Positions 9,055 through 18,220 of a stretch of DNA of 64,000 nucleotides are shown in pieces. This DNA is from CAYJBH01 sp964370825. GTDB lineage: Bacteria; Bacillota; Clostridia; Oscillospirales; Ruminococcaceae. The position numbers and the translations under genes were made by a program. A model generated the notes under the pieces. It ran no database searches, was not told the origin of the DNA, and worked only from the letters and a program-made list of their open reading frames with translations. Numbering within the stretch: position 1 is the stretch's first letter; each line of letters starts with the position of its first letter. The stretch covers positions 1-64,000 of the forward strand of contig CAYJKY010000008.1 in assembly GCA_964370825.1 (NCBI GenBank), given 5' to 3'.

Positions 9055-9546
9055 TTATACCTGAATACCATTCCACATAAGGAAGGAGATGAGCAGAGCA
9101 AGAACGGCGTATGTCTCAACAAGTGCCGGATACATCATCGCCTTACCGAGCTCCTCAGGACGCTTTGCGATGATTCCCATACATGCAGCAGCGGCACGTC
9201 CCTGTGCAATACCCGAAAACAGTCCCGCTAATGCTATCGGCATTGCACACATAAACAGTGCAAATCCTGTCTCGATAGAAAGATCAGCGATGCCTCCGCC
9301 GAGAACACCGATTTTAAGCATAATAAGGAATGCGATAATCATTCCGTAAATACCCTGTGTTCCGGGAAGAGCCTGTAAAAGCAGTGTTTGACCGAATTTG
9401 TCGGGATCTTCTGTAAGCACTCCTGCTGCGGCCTCACCGGCGATACCCACGCCCTTTGCCGAGCCTGTGCCTGCGAGTCCCATTGCTAATGCCGCACCCA
9501 AAAGTGCAAGTCCGGTTCCGGAAAACAGTGTTTCAGCCCAATTCAT
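9055..9546 (-). CDS. ntpK: V-type ATPase proteolipid subunit K with Na+-type ligands (163 aa)
   Basis: This is the membrane rotor subunit, with four hydrophobic helices from two fused hairpins. The residues that coordinate Na+ in the E. hirae K ring appear conserved. LPGTQG gives Leu60, Thr63 and Gln64; SGIAQG gives Gln115; and ALVETYA gives the ion-carrying Glu144. Only the second hairpin carries the acidic residue, as in E. hirae. The ribosome-binding site GGAGGA lies 8 bases before the ATG at 9546 and is among the best in the operon. This and the 81-base leader fit the need for many copies per complex. Na+ specificity is inferred from these residues. Confidence 0.95.
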   Translation of the reverse strand: MNWAETLFSGTGLALLGAALAMGLAGTGSAKGVGIAGEAAAGVLTEDPDKFGQTLLLQALPGTQGIYGMIIAFLIMLKIGVLGGGIADLSIETGFALFMCAMPIALAGLFSGIAQGRAAAACMGIIAKRPEELGKAMMYPALVETYAVLALLISFLMWNGIQV

Positions 9547-9602
9547 TTAAAATTCCTCCGTGTTTAAGTTAATGTTGGTTAATGGTAAAAAATATTTTAT
9601 AC

Positions 9603-9616
9603 GAGACATTTGTCTC
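9603..9616 (-). promoter_or_regulatory. Hairpin in the I-K intergenic region
   Basis: A perfect GAGACA/TGTCTC palindrome with a 2-base loop lies between the subunit I stop and the K start, followed on the transcript by an A/T-rich run. It may stabilise a processed K-E-C transcript or act as a weak attenuator. The role is inferred. Confidence 0.35.
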
Positions 9617-9627
9617 AATTACCCGAA

Positions 9628-11601
9628 CTAATCCTCTCTTGTAACCTCTACATATGTAGTATTGTTACAGAATGGTTTAAATGGTTTGCCACCCGGCATA
9701 TAGAATTTACCGAAAAATTCGATAAACTGCAGACGACTTGTATGAACAAAGGTACCGAGAATGTTAATTCCCACATTGAACACATGTCCTATCACAAAAA
9801 TCACTACCAATAGTATCACGCCGGGAACGGTGGGTCCGAGCAGGGTTCCCATGGTATTCATAACCTGTGCGATAACGGCGGTCGCAAGACCGAGCGCCAA
9901 CAGTCTGCTGTAGGAGAGTATGTCGGCAAGGTAGCTGGTAATTCCGTATAGTTCGCCAAGACCTGCCGTGATTTTTTTAAGTCCCTTTTCGTTTCTGCCC
10001 TTAGTCAGAAGTATCAAAACCGCTCCGGCAAGTGCTATGTAAAGACCGAGATTTGCCACCGGCATGGTAACGCCAAGCATCATCTCAACACCTGCAACGC
10101 CGAGACCGATAAAGATTAGCATCCACAGCCCTTCGTCCAGCACCGCATCAACAGGTTTGCCGAATTTGCATTTTTGATACATGGAAAGTATCATGCCGAG
10201 CAGTATCTGTACAACACCAAATCCGAGTGAAACACCGAATAGGATAAGTGGTTCTGCAAGTGGGTCGAACAGTAGCGGTTTCGGGGTTATCGCCGTTCCG
10301 GTAAACATCTCGGTTACCGTCGGGATGAAGTTTCCGAAAAAGCTTCCGAAGAAAATACCCCAGATAATTGTTGCGATACCGCCGAGGATACCTACCTGTA
10401 AAAGTTTTTTCATGGTGCCTTCACGTGGTTGTGATTTTTTGAGAACCAGGAAGGATACCAGCGAGATAATTATACCGTATGCAATGTCTCCCATCATCAA
10501 ACCAAAATAGATAAAGAAGAAGGGGGCGACGAAGGGGTTTGGATCGATGGGACTGCGATATTGCGGAAGCGCATACAGTGCCGTGACCATCTCAAACGGT
10601 TTGTTAAACGCATTGTTTTTGAGCGCTATCGGAACCTCGTCGAGTTCCTCCTCGCTCGGCTCGCTAAGCTCGTAGGCACAACAGTAGTTGTTAAGCAGAG
10701 CCGTAACCCTTTCCACCGCAGGTTGCGGAGTATACCCCGAGAGAAGCACGGTGTTTTTTGTTGCTGCCTGCGAGAGTAGGGTAACCTCTCGATTTAGTCG
10801 TGTTGCGGCAAGATCGAGTGCAGACTCCAGTTGAGTTTTAAAGCCAGCCTTTGCCATAACCGACTCTTTATGCTGCTCGATATTTTTTATTTTTTCAGCG
10901 ATTTCCGCCTCGATTTTTTTGGTGTTTTCTGCCGCAGTTCCGGTTATATCGCGATATATCTGCCTTGAAAAACCGAGAGGTTTAAAGGAGGCTATTGCCT
11001 CATCCTCGTCCTTCTTAAGGCACAGTAACGCAAAGAACTGCTGATCTGCCGATACATCACCCATCAAAATCTCGACAGGCAGTTCGTCCGGCAACTCGCC
11101 CAACAACATCTCCTCGGTTATGCCGATAGGCACCGAACCGAACACAGTGCTGTAGTAACGCCCGCCTTCCTTTTCAAGAGGAAGATCGATTCCACACAGC
11201 GGCTTTATGGTCGCAAGTCCGGTTTCGAGACGTAAAACAGCCGACTCGCAAGCCAAAATATCCGAGGCAAGCTCGTTTATCTCGGTGGCAAGCGACAATG
11301 TTTTTGCGTATGTATCATTGTCCTCAAACTCGCTCTCGGTAATACGAGGAAGCGGAGCAAGAAATCCCTTTTTTGAGGGTGCATATTTAGATATGGTAGC
11401 AACAGCCGAACGGAGCGATACAAGATTACCGTCCTCTGCCTCACCGTTCGCTTTGGTGAAAAGCTGGTCGTACTCAGGGTTTTGCAGATATTCCTCGGTG
11501 TTACGAAGCTCGACAACACCTTCCTTTGCAAGAGCCTTAAGTAGCCGTCCTGCGTCCTGTTTTGCAACAAGGCAGGATAATTTTTTCATCTTAATTATCA
11601 T
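9628..11601 (-). CDS. ntpI: V-type ATPase subunit I (657 aa)
   Basis: This is the membrane stator subunit that carries the ion half-channels. The N-terminal ~330 residues are cytosolic with coiled coil (an MKKLSCLVAKQDAGRLLKAL start, typical of the family), and the C-terminal half has about eight membrane helices. The YLADILSYSRLLALGLATAVIA block in the C-terminal part is the conserved helix facing the ring. The gene overlaps the upstream stalk gene by 4 bases (ATGA) and precedes K by 81 bases. Confidence 0.95.
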   Translation of the reverse strand: MIIKMKKLSCLVAKQDAGRLLKALAKEGVVELRNTEEYLQNPEYDQLFTKANGEAEDGNLVSLRSAVATISKYAPSKKGFLAPLPRITESEFEDNDTYAKTLSLATEINELASDILACESAVLRLETGLATIKPLCGIDLPLEKEGGRYYSTVFGSVPIGITEEMLLGELPDELPVEILMGDVSADQQFFALLCLKKDEDEAIASFKPLGFSRQIYRDITGTAAENTKKIEAEIAEKIKNIEQHKESVMAKAGFKTQLESALDLAATRLNREVTLLSQAATKNTVLLSGYTPQPAVERVTALLNNYCCAYELSEPSEEELDEVPIALKNNAFNKPFEMVTALYALPQYRSPIDPNPFVAPFFFIYFGLMMGDIAYGIIISLVSFLVLKKSQPREGTMKKLLQVGILGGIATIIWGIFFGSFFGNFIPTVTEMFTGTAITPKPLLFDPLAEPLILFGVSLGFGVVQILLGMILSMYQKCKFGKPVDAVLDEGLWMLIFIGLGVAGVEMMLGVTMPVANLGLYIALAGAVLILLTKGRNEKGLKKITAGLGELYGITSYLADILSYSRLLALGLATAVIAQVMNTMGTLLGPTVPGVILLVVIFVIGHVFNVGINILGTFVHTSRLQFIEFFGKFYMPGGKPFKPFCNNTTYVEVTRED

Positions 11602-11915
11602 AGGTTATCGGTCACCTTGTTAATAATAAACTCCACGGCCTTGTCCATCTTGGCGGAGGCACTGCTCTCTAACTTTGCCGTTGCCGCAATGGATCGTTGC
11701 TTTGCCTCGGCTTCGGCCGAAACCGCAAGTTTCTCCTGCTCTGCAAGCTGTTTTTGAATCTGCGCACGTGCAGACTCCACAGCATCGTCACAAGACTTTT
11801 CGCCCTCGACCTTGGCGGCGGCGATTATAGCCCTCGCCTCCCTGTGTGCCTCTTCGGTAATTAGATCTGCCCGGCGCTCTGCCTCGCTGACCTCTTTTAT
11901 CGCATCTAATGCCAT
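11598..11915 (-). CDS. V-type ATPase peripheral stalk subunit G/H (NtpF-like, 105 aa)
   Basis: This short, almost wholly coiled-coil protein rich in Ala, Glu, Lys and Gln (EAHREARAIIAAAKVEGEKS) is the first gene of the operon. Position, length and composition match NtpF of E. hirae, also called subunit G or H, which forms the peripheral stalk with subunit E. Sequence identity in this family is low, so the call rests on context and coiled-coil character. It overlaps subunit I by 4 bases. Confidence 0.85.
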   Translation of the reverse strand: MALDAIKEVSEAERRADLITEEAHREARAIIAAAKVEGEKSCDDAVESARAQIQKQLAEQEKLAVSAEAEAKQRSIAATAKLESSASAKMDKAVEFIINKVTDNL

Positions 11916-11954
11916 TACTGTCTCCGAATTTTGTTTACGACTTATTACTAACTA

Positions 11955-11983
11955 ATTGTAGCATAGAATTCTAATTATTACAA
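11955..11983 (-). promoter_or_regulatory. Promoter of the V-ATPase operon
   Basis: On the minus strand a -35 TTGTAA (11978-11983) is followed after 17 bases by a -10 TACAAT (11955-11960), 40 bases before the first V-ATPase start. The -35 sits inside one arm of a perfect palindrome. Confidence 0.6.
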
Positions 11984-12010
11984 TAGTGTTAGAAATTTTA
12001 TTGTAATAAT
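11974..12010. promoter_or_regulatory. 12-bp perfect inverted repeat over the V-ATPase -35
   Basis: Arms ATTATTACAATA (11974-11985) and TATTGTAATAAT (11999-12010) are perfect complements with a 13-base spacer. One arm covers the -35 hexamer of the V-ATPase promoter, so binding of a dimeric regulator there would block transcription. No dedicated regulator is next to it. Confidence 0.5.
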
Positions 12011-12070
12011 TTCGTCATTTTTACACATCTTTTCACTATTTAGGTCAAAATACGTGATTTAACGGAATTA

Positions 12071-12973
12071 TTATGTTGTTTTTGTGTCCTGAGCTATGGT
12101 GGATAATGAGCCTACCAGGCCGGCAATGTTTTGAATTTCGCTTGGGATTATAAGCTTTGTCGCCTGACCGTTTGCAACCTTTTCCAGTGCCTCGAGTGCC
12201 TTAAGCTTTAATATGCTCTCGTTAGGTTGAGCTTCGTTTAATATTATAAGGCTGTCGGCAAGCGCTTTTTGTACCGTGATAATCGCCTCTGCTTCACCCT
12301 GAGCCTCACGAATACGTTGTTCCTTTACCGCATCGGCACGAAGTATAGCCGATTCCTTTTCGCCCTCGGCAACCAAAATTTGGCTGAACTTTTCGCCCTC
12401 GGCACGAAGTAGGGTTTCACGGCGCTGACGCTCCGCCTTCATCTGTTTTTCCATGGCATCCTGAATTTCGGCGGGTGGAATAATGTTTTTAAGCTCGACA
12501 CGGTTAACCTTAATTCCCCACTTGTCGGTCGCCTCGTCGAGGGTGGTGGTAATTCTGGTATTGATAACATCGCGGCTTGCAAGGGTGCTGTCCAGCTCTA
12601 GGTCGCCTATGATGTTACGAAGGTTCGTTGCGGTGAGATTTTCTATCGCCATAATGGGACGATCAATCTCGTAGGTGTAGAGCTTCGGGTCGGTCACCTG
12701 AAAAAACACCACCGAGTCTATCTGCATGGTGACGTTATCCTTGGTAATAACCGGCTGAGGGCGAAAGTCTATGACCTGCTCCTTTAAGAGCACCTTTTTG
12801 GCTACCTTATCTATAAACGGTACCTTAATGTGCAGCCCCGCCTCCCATGTGGTGCTGTAAACGCCGAGACGCTCAACGATGTAGGAGTTAGCCTGTGGTA
12901 CAATAATTATGTTTGCTGCGGCAATAACCAAAATAATTATTGCGAACACGATAAGTGCTATAAAGCCTTCCAT
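12071..12973 (-). CDS. SPFH/band 7 membrane scaffold protein (300 aa)
   Basis: This is a stomatin/prohibitin-type protein of the QmcA kind. It has one N-terminal membrane helix (residues 4-26), then the SPFH domain (VERLGVYSTTWEAGLHIKVPFIDKV onward, about 28-190), then an Ala/Glu-rich coiled coil (RAEGEKFSQILVAEGEKESAILRA) that drives large oligomers. Such proteins organise membrane microdomains and associate with proteases. The partner NfeD gene lies immediately upstream in the same operon, the usual arrangement. Confidence 0.92.
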   Translation of the reverse strand: MEGFIALIVFAIIILVIAAANIIIVPQANSYIVERLGVYSTTWEAGLHIKVPFIDKVAKKVLLKEQVIDFRPQPVITKDNVTMQIDSVVFFQVTDPKLYTYEIDRPIMAIENLTATNLRNIIGDLELDSTLASRDVINTRITTTLDEATDKWGIKVNRVELKNIIPPAEIQDAMEKQMKAERQRRETLLRAEGEKFSQILVAEGEKESAILRADAVKEQRIREAQGEAEAIITVQKALADSLIILNEAQPNESILKLKALEALEKVANGQATKLIIPSEIQNIAGLVGSLSTIAQDTKTT

Positions 12974-13000
12974 AAAATCTCCTTTTTAAGTTTTAATTGT

Positions 13001-13465
13001 TTAGTCCTGCTTAACCGGGCAGACAATAAGGGTTACACCCTCAACCGCCTGAATAATGCATACATCGTCTATCTCAAACTCGGAACTGCTTTCTGCTGCC
13101 CAACTTTGTCCGTCAACATATACTCTTCCCTTTTTTTCTTTTTTTATCGGTTTTGTTACCATCGCCCTGCGCCCGATAATCCTGTCGGTGTTGGTGGGTG
13201 CTGCACTCTTTTTTGGCATGTATTTTTTTGCGAGTGGTCTTGTTACGAATAGCATCAGGATGCTCACCACTATAAAAACCACAATCTGTATAAGCAGTGC
13301 GTCCGGCAAAAATAGCGAGACGATAAACGCCACACCTGCACCGATTGCAAACCAGATGCTCACAAGTGTTGCGGTAACCGCTTCAAACACCAGCAACACC
13401 ACGGTAAATATCAGCCATACTGTCGATTCCAATCCCATAATCCTCCTTGTTGGTTTGTTTGTCAT
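13001..13465 (-). CDS. NfeD family membrane protein (154 aa)
   Basis: This short-form NfeD protein has three or four hydrophobic segments in the first ~75 residues, then a soluble OB-fold domain (GRRAMVTKPIKKEKKGRVYVDGQSW..., about 95-154). Short NfeD proteins pair with SPFH scaffolds; here the SPFH gene starts 27 bases downstream. No protease domain of the long NfeD form is present. The region upstream (13466-13598) contains AATGGCTA direct repeats and an ATTTTCC/GGAAAAT hairpin but no clear promoter hexamers. Confidence 0.88.
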   Translation of the reverse strand: MTNKPTRRIMGLESTVWLIFTVVLLVFEAVTATLVSIWFAIGAGVAFIVSLFLPDALLIQIVVFIVVSILMLFVTRPLAKKYMPKKSAAPTNTDRIIGRRAMVTKPIKKEKKGRVYVDGQSWAAESSSEFEIDDVCIIQAVEGVTLIVCPVKQD

Positions 13466-13598
13466 AGATGAGTGATGAAAAGCTAAAAACTAATGGCTAA
13501 TGGTAAATGGCTATGGTGGATTTTCCTTTGGAAAATGTCCTTTAGCCTTTCACCTTTAATTCTTCACCCTTGGCCTCTCTATCTATCGTATCGTTTTA

Positions 13599-15443
13599 TT
13601 ACTCCTCAAGAGCAAGCCTAATCATTACATAGTCGTACGGTGGAACATTAATGTGTTTATCTTTATATTCCAGACTTTTCAGCTGTGCCGTGCGGTTGAT
13701 GAGAATTAGCATCTCCTCCTTGTCGTCATACCTTCGGTAGGCGACAAATCCCATGGTTGCATTCAACAGCTCCATACCGCCAAATTTAAACAGCTCAAAC
13801 TTTTTGCGTAATGCGGAAAGATTTTTTATCTCATCCCTCAGCATACCGTCCGTCTCGAACCAGTTATAGTAGCCACGGTTAAACGGGTCTTTATAACCCT
13901 GCATATACACCTCGTCCCCATAGTAGACGCTGGGAACACCCGGCAGTGTGAACAGCATTGCATACGCAAGTCGTAAAAGTCTTTTTCCGTAGGCAAGTCG
14001 CTCACCGGTGATATATCTTCCGCTCTGCCAGAAACGGTCGTGGTCGGCAAGAGAGTCACCTGCTATTTCGGTAATCGCCCTGACCGTATCGTGGTTGGAT
14101 AAAAAGTTCATAGCCGTTGCAAGTGCCGGTGCAGGATAATTCTCCACAACCTGCATTATCCGCTCCATCGGTGAGGCGGCATTACCGGTCTTAATAAATT
14201 CTATAACTGCATCCTTAAAAGGATAGTTCATTACGCTGTCAAGACAGTCGCCCTGTAGGTATTTTCTGCGCTCGTCATAGGCAACCTTTAGCGTGGCATC
14301 GTCCCAAACCTCGCCGAGGAGATAGCACTCAGCGCCTCTTGCCTTTATGGCCTTTCGTATCTCGGCAATAAAGTCGTCCGGCAGTTCGTCGGCAACATCC
14401 AACCTAAAGCCGGAGGCACCCAGCGACAGCCAATAGTCAATAACTCCGTCCTTACCACAGATAAAGTCTCGGTAGTAGGGGTTGGATTCGTTTACCTCGG
14501 GTAGGGTGGCAAAACCCCACCAACAACGATAGCCGAATGGGTAGTCCGGCGAGAAATGATACCAGCTGCGATAGGGGCTTGCGATGTTATGAAAAGCACC
14601 GTCAGAACCGTATCTTGCGTTGCGGTCGAAATACACACTGTCATCACCGGTGTGGCTGAACACCCCATCTAATATAATTCTTATTCCAAGCTCTTTTGCT
14701 TCGGCGCAAAGCCGTGCAAAATCATCATTGCTACCGAGCATTGGGTCCGCCTTCATGTAGTTGGCGGTATTATAGCGGTGGTTGGAATGTGCCTCAAATA
14801 TGGGGTTAAGGTAGATGCAGTTTACTCCGAGACCTTCAAGGTAGGGGAGTTTCTGCCTTATGCCCTCAAAGTCACCGCCGTAATAGTCCTGATTAAGGTG
14901 ACCCTCCGGCAGTTCGTTAGCCCAGAAGTAGGGTTCACCCTCCTTATTTGGGCGAAGTATCCTGTCGGGGAAGGGCATAACCTTATCCGGCACGGCATCG
15001 TTAAAACGATCCGGAAATATCTGATAGATAACGCCACCCGGCAACCACTGCGGTATGTCGTAATCCTTTTTATGAACAAAAAGTCGGTAGGCTTCGCCGG
15101 TGCCCTGTGTCAGATAGCCCACACCACCCTTGCCACGGTATATCTTTTGGTAATCCCTGTAAAGGTCGAACCAATAAAAATGCATTCCTATGCGTTTAGG
15201 GGTTATAGATATTCGGTAAAGTACAACCTCTGCCGAGTTTTTTTCCCTTGAGGCTTTCTCCTTTACCGGTTTCATTATATGCTCGTCGGCGGAATCACCG
15301 TCGTAGGCGATAAAAAGTCTTGGTGCATCCACCCCCATATCCTTAGGAACATGCAGGGTGAAGGTCACCTTCGTGCCGGATGCCACAGCGCCAAAAGGGG
15401 ATTTATATTCTTCCTTTAGGCTGCAAAAAATAGGATAATCCAT
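13599..15443 (-). CDS. GH13 alpha-glycosidase, neopullulanase/cyclomaltodextrinase-like (614 aa)
   Basis: This is an alpha-amylase superfamily enzyme for maltodextrins. The N-terminal ~125 residues form a beta domain like those of neopullulanases. The catalytic barrel starts at VIYQIFPDRF (~139). The four GH13 regions are visible: DGVFSHTG (259-266), GFRLDVAD with nucleophile Asp349, LLGEVWD with acid/base Glu378, and FLSNHDT with Asp452. There is no signal peptide, so it acts in the cytosol on imported or glycogen-derived dextrins. It lies 107 bases after glycogen phosphorylase on the same strand, which supports a joint role in branch or limit-dextrin breakdown. Confidence 0.9.
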   Translation of the reverse strand: MDYPIFCSLKEEYKSPFGAVASGTKVTFTLHVPKDMGVDAPRLFIAYDGDSADEHIMKPVKEKASREKNSAEVVLYRISITPKRIGMHFYWFDLYRDYQKIYRGKGGVGYLTQGTGEAYRLFVHKKDYDIPQWLPGGVIYQIFPDRFNDAVPDKVMPFPDRILRPNKEGEPYFWANELPEGHLNQDYYGGDFEGIRQKLPYLEGLGVNCIYLNPIFEAHSNHRYNTANYMKADPMLGSNDDFARLCAEAKELGIRIILDGVFSHTGDDSVYFDRNARYGSDGAFHNIASPYRSWYHFSPDYPFGYRCWWGFATLPEVNESNPYYRDFICGKDGVIDYWLSLGASGFRLDVADELPDDFIAEIRKAIKARGAECYLLGEVWDDATLKVAYDERRKYLQGDCLDSVMNYPFKDAVIEFIKTGNAASPMERIMQVVENYPAPALATAMNFLSNHDTVRAITEIAGDSLADHDRFWQSGRYITGERLAYGKRLLRLAYAMLFTLPGVPSVYYGDEVYMQGYKDPFNRGYYNWFETDGMLRDEIKNLSALRKKFELFKFGGMELLNATMGFVAYRRYDDKEEMLILINRTAQLKSLEYKDKHINVPPYDYVMIRLALEE

Positions 15444-15550
15444 GACAGCTCCTTTAAGGTCGTTTAGTTTGAAAATCGATACGAGATTGCCGACAATAAA
15501 ACGTAAATTTTGCCGGCAAGGTGTATTGGTTTTTGAGTTAAATGCCTATG

Positions 15551-17962
15551 TTAACGGCTTACCGGTATCATGTTCCAGATATCTCTTGCATAATCTTTAA
15601 CCGCACGGTCGGCAGAGAAAATTCCGGCGTTTGCGATGTTCATTAAACTCATCCTGTTAAACCTTTTTGCATCGGAATATATTTCGCTTACCTTATGCTG
15701 TGCAAGACGGTAGTCGGCAAAATCTGCCATAACCATATAGCTGTCGTGGTAGCGGAGGTTGTTTGCAAGGTCGGTAAAGCTGTTGCCGTTTATGCCCCGC
15801 TCGATATGTTTGAGTACCTCGGTGGCTATCGGGTCACCGTCCACATAAGGGCCGGGGTGATATCCTACCCTTGCAAGCTGTTGTGCTTCGGGTGTGAGCA
15901 TTCCAAACTGAATAAAGTTATCATCGCCAACCGCCTCTGCAATCTCAACGTTTGCACCGTCGAGCGTACCGAGAGTAATCGCACCGGAGAGCATAAACTT
16001 CATATTGCCGGTACCGGACGCCTCGGTGCCTGCGAGTGAAATCTGCTCGCTTATCTCGGAAGCGGGCATTAATCTTTCGCTGGTGGTTACGTTATAATCC
16101 TCAAGGTAGACTATCTTTATTAAATCCTTAACAGCCGGATCCTGCTCTAACATTTTTTGCAGTGTGCAGATGAAACGGATAATCTGTTTTGCCATATAGT
16201 AGCCCGGCGCCGCCTTGGCACCGAAAATATAGGTTTTTGGCACAAAGTTCTTTGCAGTACCGTTTTTAATGTCGATATACTGAGCTAAAATGTTTATTGC
16301 ATTAAGATGTTGACGTTTATACTCATGCAACCTCTTAACCTGACAGTCCATTATCGAGTTCGGGTCAAGGGTGATGCCGTAGATATCCTTGATATGCTTT
16401 GAAAACTCCTTTTTGTTTGCAAGCTTGACGGCACCGAGTTTTTCCAGCACCGAGGCATCGTCGGCAAACCGCTCGAACTTTTTAAGAGCATCGGCATTTC
16501 TCGTGAATTCCTCGCCTATTGTCTCCTTTAAAAGATTGGTCAGCCCATCGTTGCTCTGCATCAGCCAGCGACGGTATGCAATGCCGTTGGTAACATTTTT
16601 AAACTTTTCGGGGAACAGCATATAGTAGTCTCTAAATACGCTCTCCTTAATAATCTCGGAGTGCAGTTTAGAAACACCGTTGACCGAGTGGGCAACATAA
16701 CAACAGATGTTCGCCATGCGAATTCCGCCGTTCGAGATGATTGCCATATATTCCACCTTGCCGTGGTCGTTCGGGAAACTCTCGTTAAGAAGCTGACGTA
16801 GACGGTGATCCATCTCGCAGATAATCTGGTATATTCTCGGAAGAACGTTGCGGAACATGTCCTCGTTCCAGTTTTCGAGCGCCTCTGCCATTACCGTGTG
16901 GTTGGTGTACGCAAAGGTTCGTTTGCAGATTTCAAAGGCGGCATCCCAGTTGTATCCGCAGTCGTCCAACAACAGCCTCATCATCTCCGGTATTGCAAGG
17001 GTCGGATGGGTGTCGTTAATGTGGATAGCAACCTTGTCCGGCAGGATATCCAGCGAGCCGTACTGGTCTAAATGCCTACCCACAATGTCGCTTACCGAGG
17101 CGGCAGAGAAGAAGTACTGCTGTTGCAGACGCAGTATTTTACCCTCAATATGGTTGTCGTTCGGGTAGAGCACCTTGGAGATAAGCTCGGCGGCATGATT
17201 TTGACGCAGGGCATTTGTGTAGTCGCCGCTGTTAAAACTCTCCATGTCGAAGGAAGGCGCTTTTGCCGCCCAGAGGCGTAGCTGGCTGACTCCGTCGCTA
17301 CCATAACCGCTAACATACATGTCGCTCGGCACGGCGAGCACCGGCGTGTAGTTGACATGTTTTATCTCGTGATAGCTGCCGTACCAGTTTTCCACAAGCT
17401 GACCGCCAAAACGAATTTCCCTAGCCTGTTCCGGATGGGATTTTAGCCACACGGTACCGCCGGGCAACCAGTTGTCGGTCTCTTCACGCTGCCAACCGTC
17501 CACGATTTTTTGCTTAAATATTCCGTATTCGTAAAGTATTGAATAACCTGTCGCCGGTAGCTGTTCGGCGGCAAGCGCATCTAAATAGCAGGCGGCAAGT
17601 CTTCCGAGGCCGCCGTTGCCGAGGCCGGCATCCGGCTCAAATTCATAGATGCTCTCAAGGTTAAGGTTATATCTTTTCATAACCTTTTCGGCAATCTTCT
17701 CCATCTCAAGGCTGTACAAACTTGTTTTAAGGCTACGCCCCATCAAAAACTCCATGGATAGGTAGTAGACCTGTTTTTTGTTTTCCCCGAAGGTTTTTGC
17801 TAAATAGGTCTTATGGCGATTGCTCATTACCTGACGACAGATTCCGGCAAGTGCCCTGTATATTGTTTCTTCCGAGGCGTTCTCGGGTGTGGTTGAGTAA
17901 TCCCTTTGGAGTGCCTCTGTCAGCATGTGATCCAGCTGAGCAACGGTAAACTGTTCCTTCAC
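15551..17962 (-). CDS. glgP: Glycogen/maltodextrin phosphorylase (803 aa)
   Basis: This enzyme releases glucose 1-phosphate from alpha-1,4-glucan using phosphate and pyridoxal phosphate. The PLP lysine is Lys655 in EASGTGNMKFMLSGA; DAGLGNGGLGRLAACYLD (111-128), IHINDTHP (313-320) and KRLHEYKRQ (543-551) are further GT35 signatures. Full length is typical of bacterial enzymes. The start is GTG at 17962 with AGAGG six bases upstream. It is divergent from zapA and upstream of the GH13 gene. Confidence 0.97.
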   Translation of the reverse strand: MKEQFTVAQLDHMLTEALQRDYSTTPENASEETIYRALAGICRQVMSNRHKTYLAKTFGENKKQVYYLSMEFLMGRSLKTSLYSLEMEKIAEKVMKRYNLNLESIYEFEPDAGLGNGGLGRLAACYLDALAAEQLPATGYSILYEYGIFKQKIVDGWQREETDNWLPGGTVWLKSHPEQAREIRFGGQLVENWYGSYHEIKHVNYTPVLAVPSDMYVSGYGSDGVSQLRLWAAKAPSFDMESFNSGDYTNALRQNHAAELISKVLYPNDNHIEGKILRLQQQYFFSAASVSDIVGRHLDQYGSLDILPDKVAIHINDTHPTLAIPEMMRLLLDDCGYNWDAAFEICKRTFAYTNHTVMAEALENWNEDMFRNVLPRIYQIICEMDHRLRQLLNESFPNDHGKVEYMAIISNGGIRMANICCYVAHSVNGVSKLHSEIIKESVFRDYYMLFPEKFKNVTNGIAYRRWLMQSNDGLTNLLKETIGEEFTRNADALKKFERFADDASVLEKLGAVKLANKKEFSKHIKDIYGITLDPNSIMDCQVKRLHEYKRQHLNAINILAQYIDIKNGTAKNFVPKTYIFGAKAAPGYYMAKQIIRFICTLQKMLEQDPAVKDLIKIVYLEDYNVTTSERLMPASEISEQISLAGTEASGTGNMKFMLSGAITLGTLDGANVEIAEAVGDDNFIQFGMLTPEAQQLARVGYHPGPYVDGDPIATEVLKHIERGINGNSFTDLANNLRYHDSYMVMADFADYRLAQHKVSEIYSDAKRFNRMSLMNIANAGIFSADRAVKDYARDIWNMIPVSR

Positions 17963-18017
17963 TAAAAGCCTCTTTCTTTATATATGATAGGTAATCTAAA
18001 AACAATTAGATATATTA

Positions 18018-18046
18018 ATTATATTAGATTATTGCCTATAATTCAA
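18018..18046 (-). promoter_or_regulatory. Promoter of glgP
   Basis: On the minus strand a -35 TTGAAT (18041-18046), 17 bases, then -10 TATAAT (18018-18023), about 55 bases before the GTG start. Confidence 0.6.
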
Positions 18047-18127
18047 TACACATTTGAATTTTCGTCAAAATGACAACCGATTTTAGCATAAATGTGAAAT
18101 GTTTTCTTAAAATATCTGTTAAACAGG

Positions 18128-18156
18128 TTGATTTTTTATATTATATTAGTTATAAT
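18128..18156 (+). promoter_or_regulatory. Promoter of the zapA operon
   Basis: A -35 TTGATT (18128-18133), a 17-base spacer and a -10 TATAAT (18151-18156) lie 65 bases before zapA. It probably drives zapA, the U32 gene, tsaE, tsaB and the sulfatase, which are contiguous or overlapping. Confidence 0.65.
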
Positions 18157-18220
18157 GGATTTAACAGTATAAAGTAATTGTGTATGCTTTAAGTGTGAGA
18201 TTGTAAAAGGGATAGTAAAA

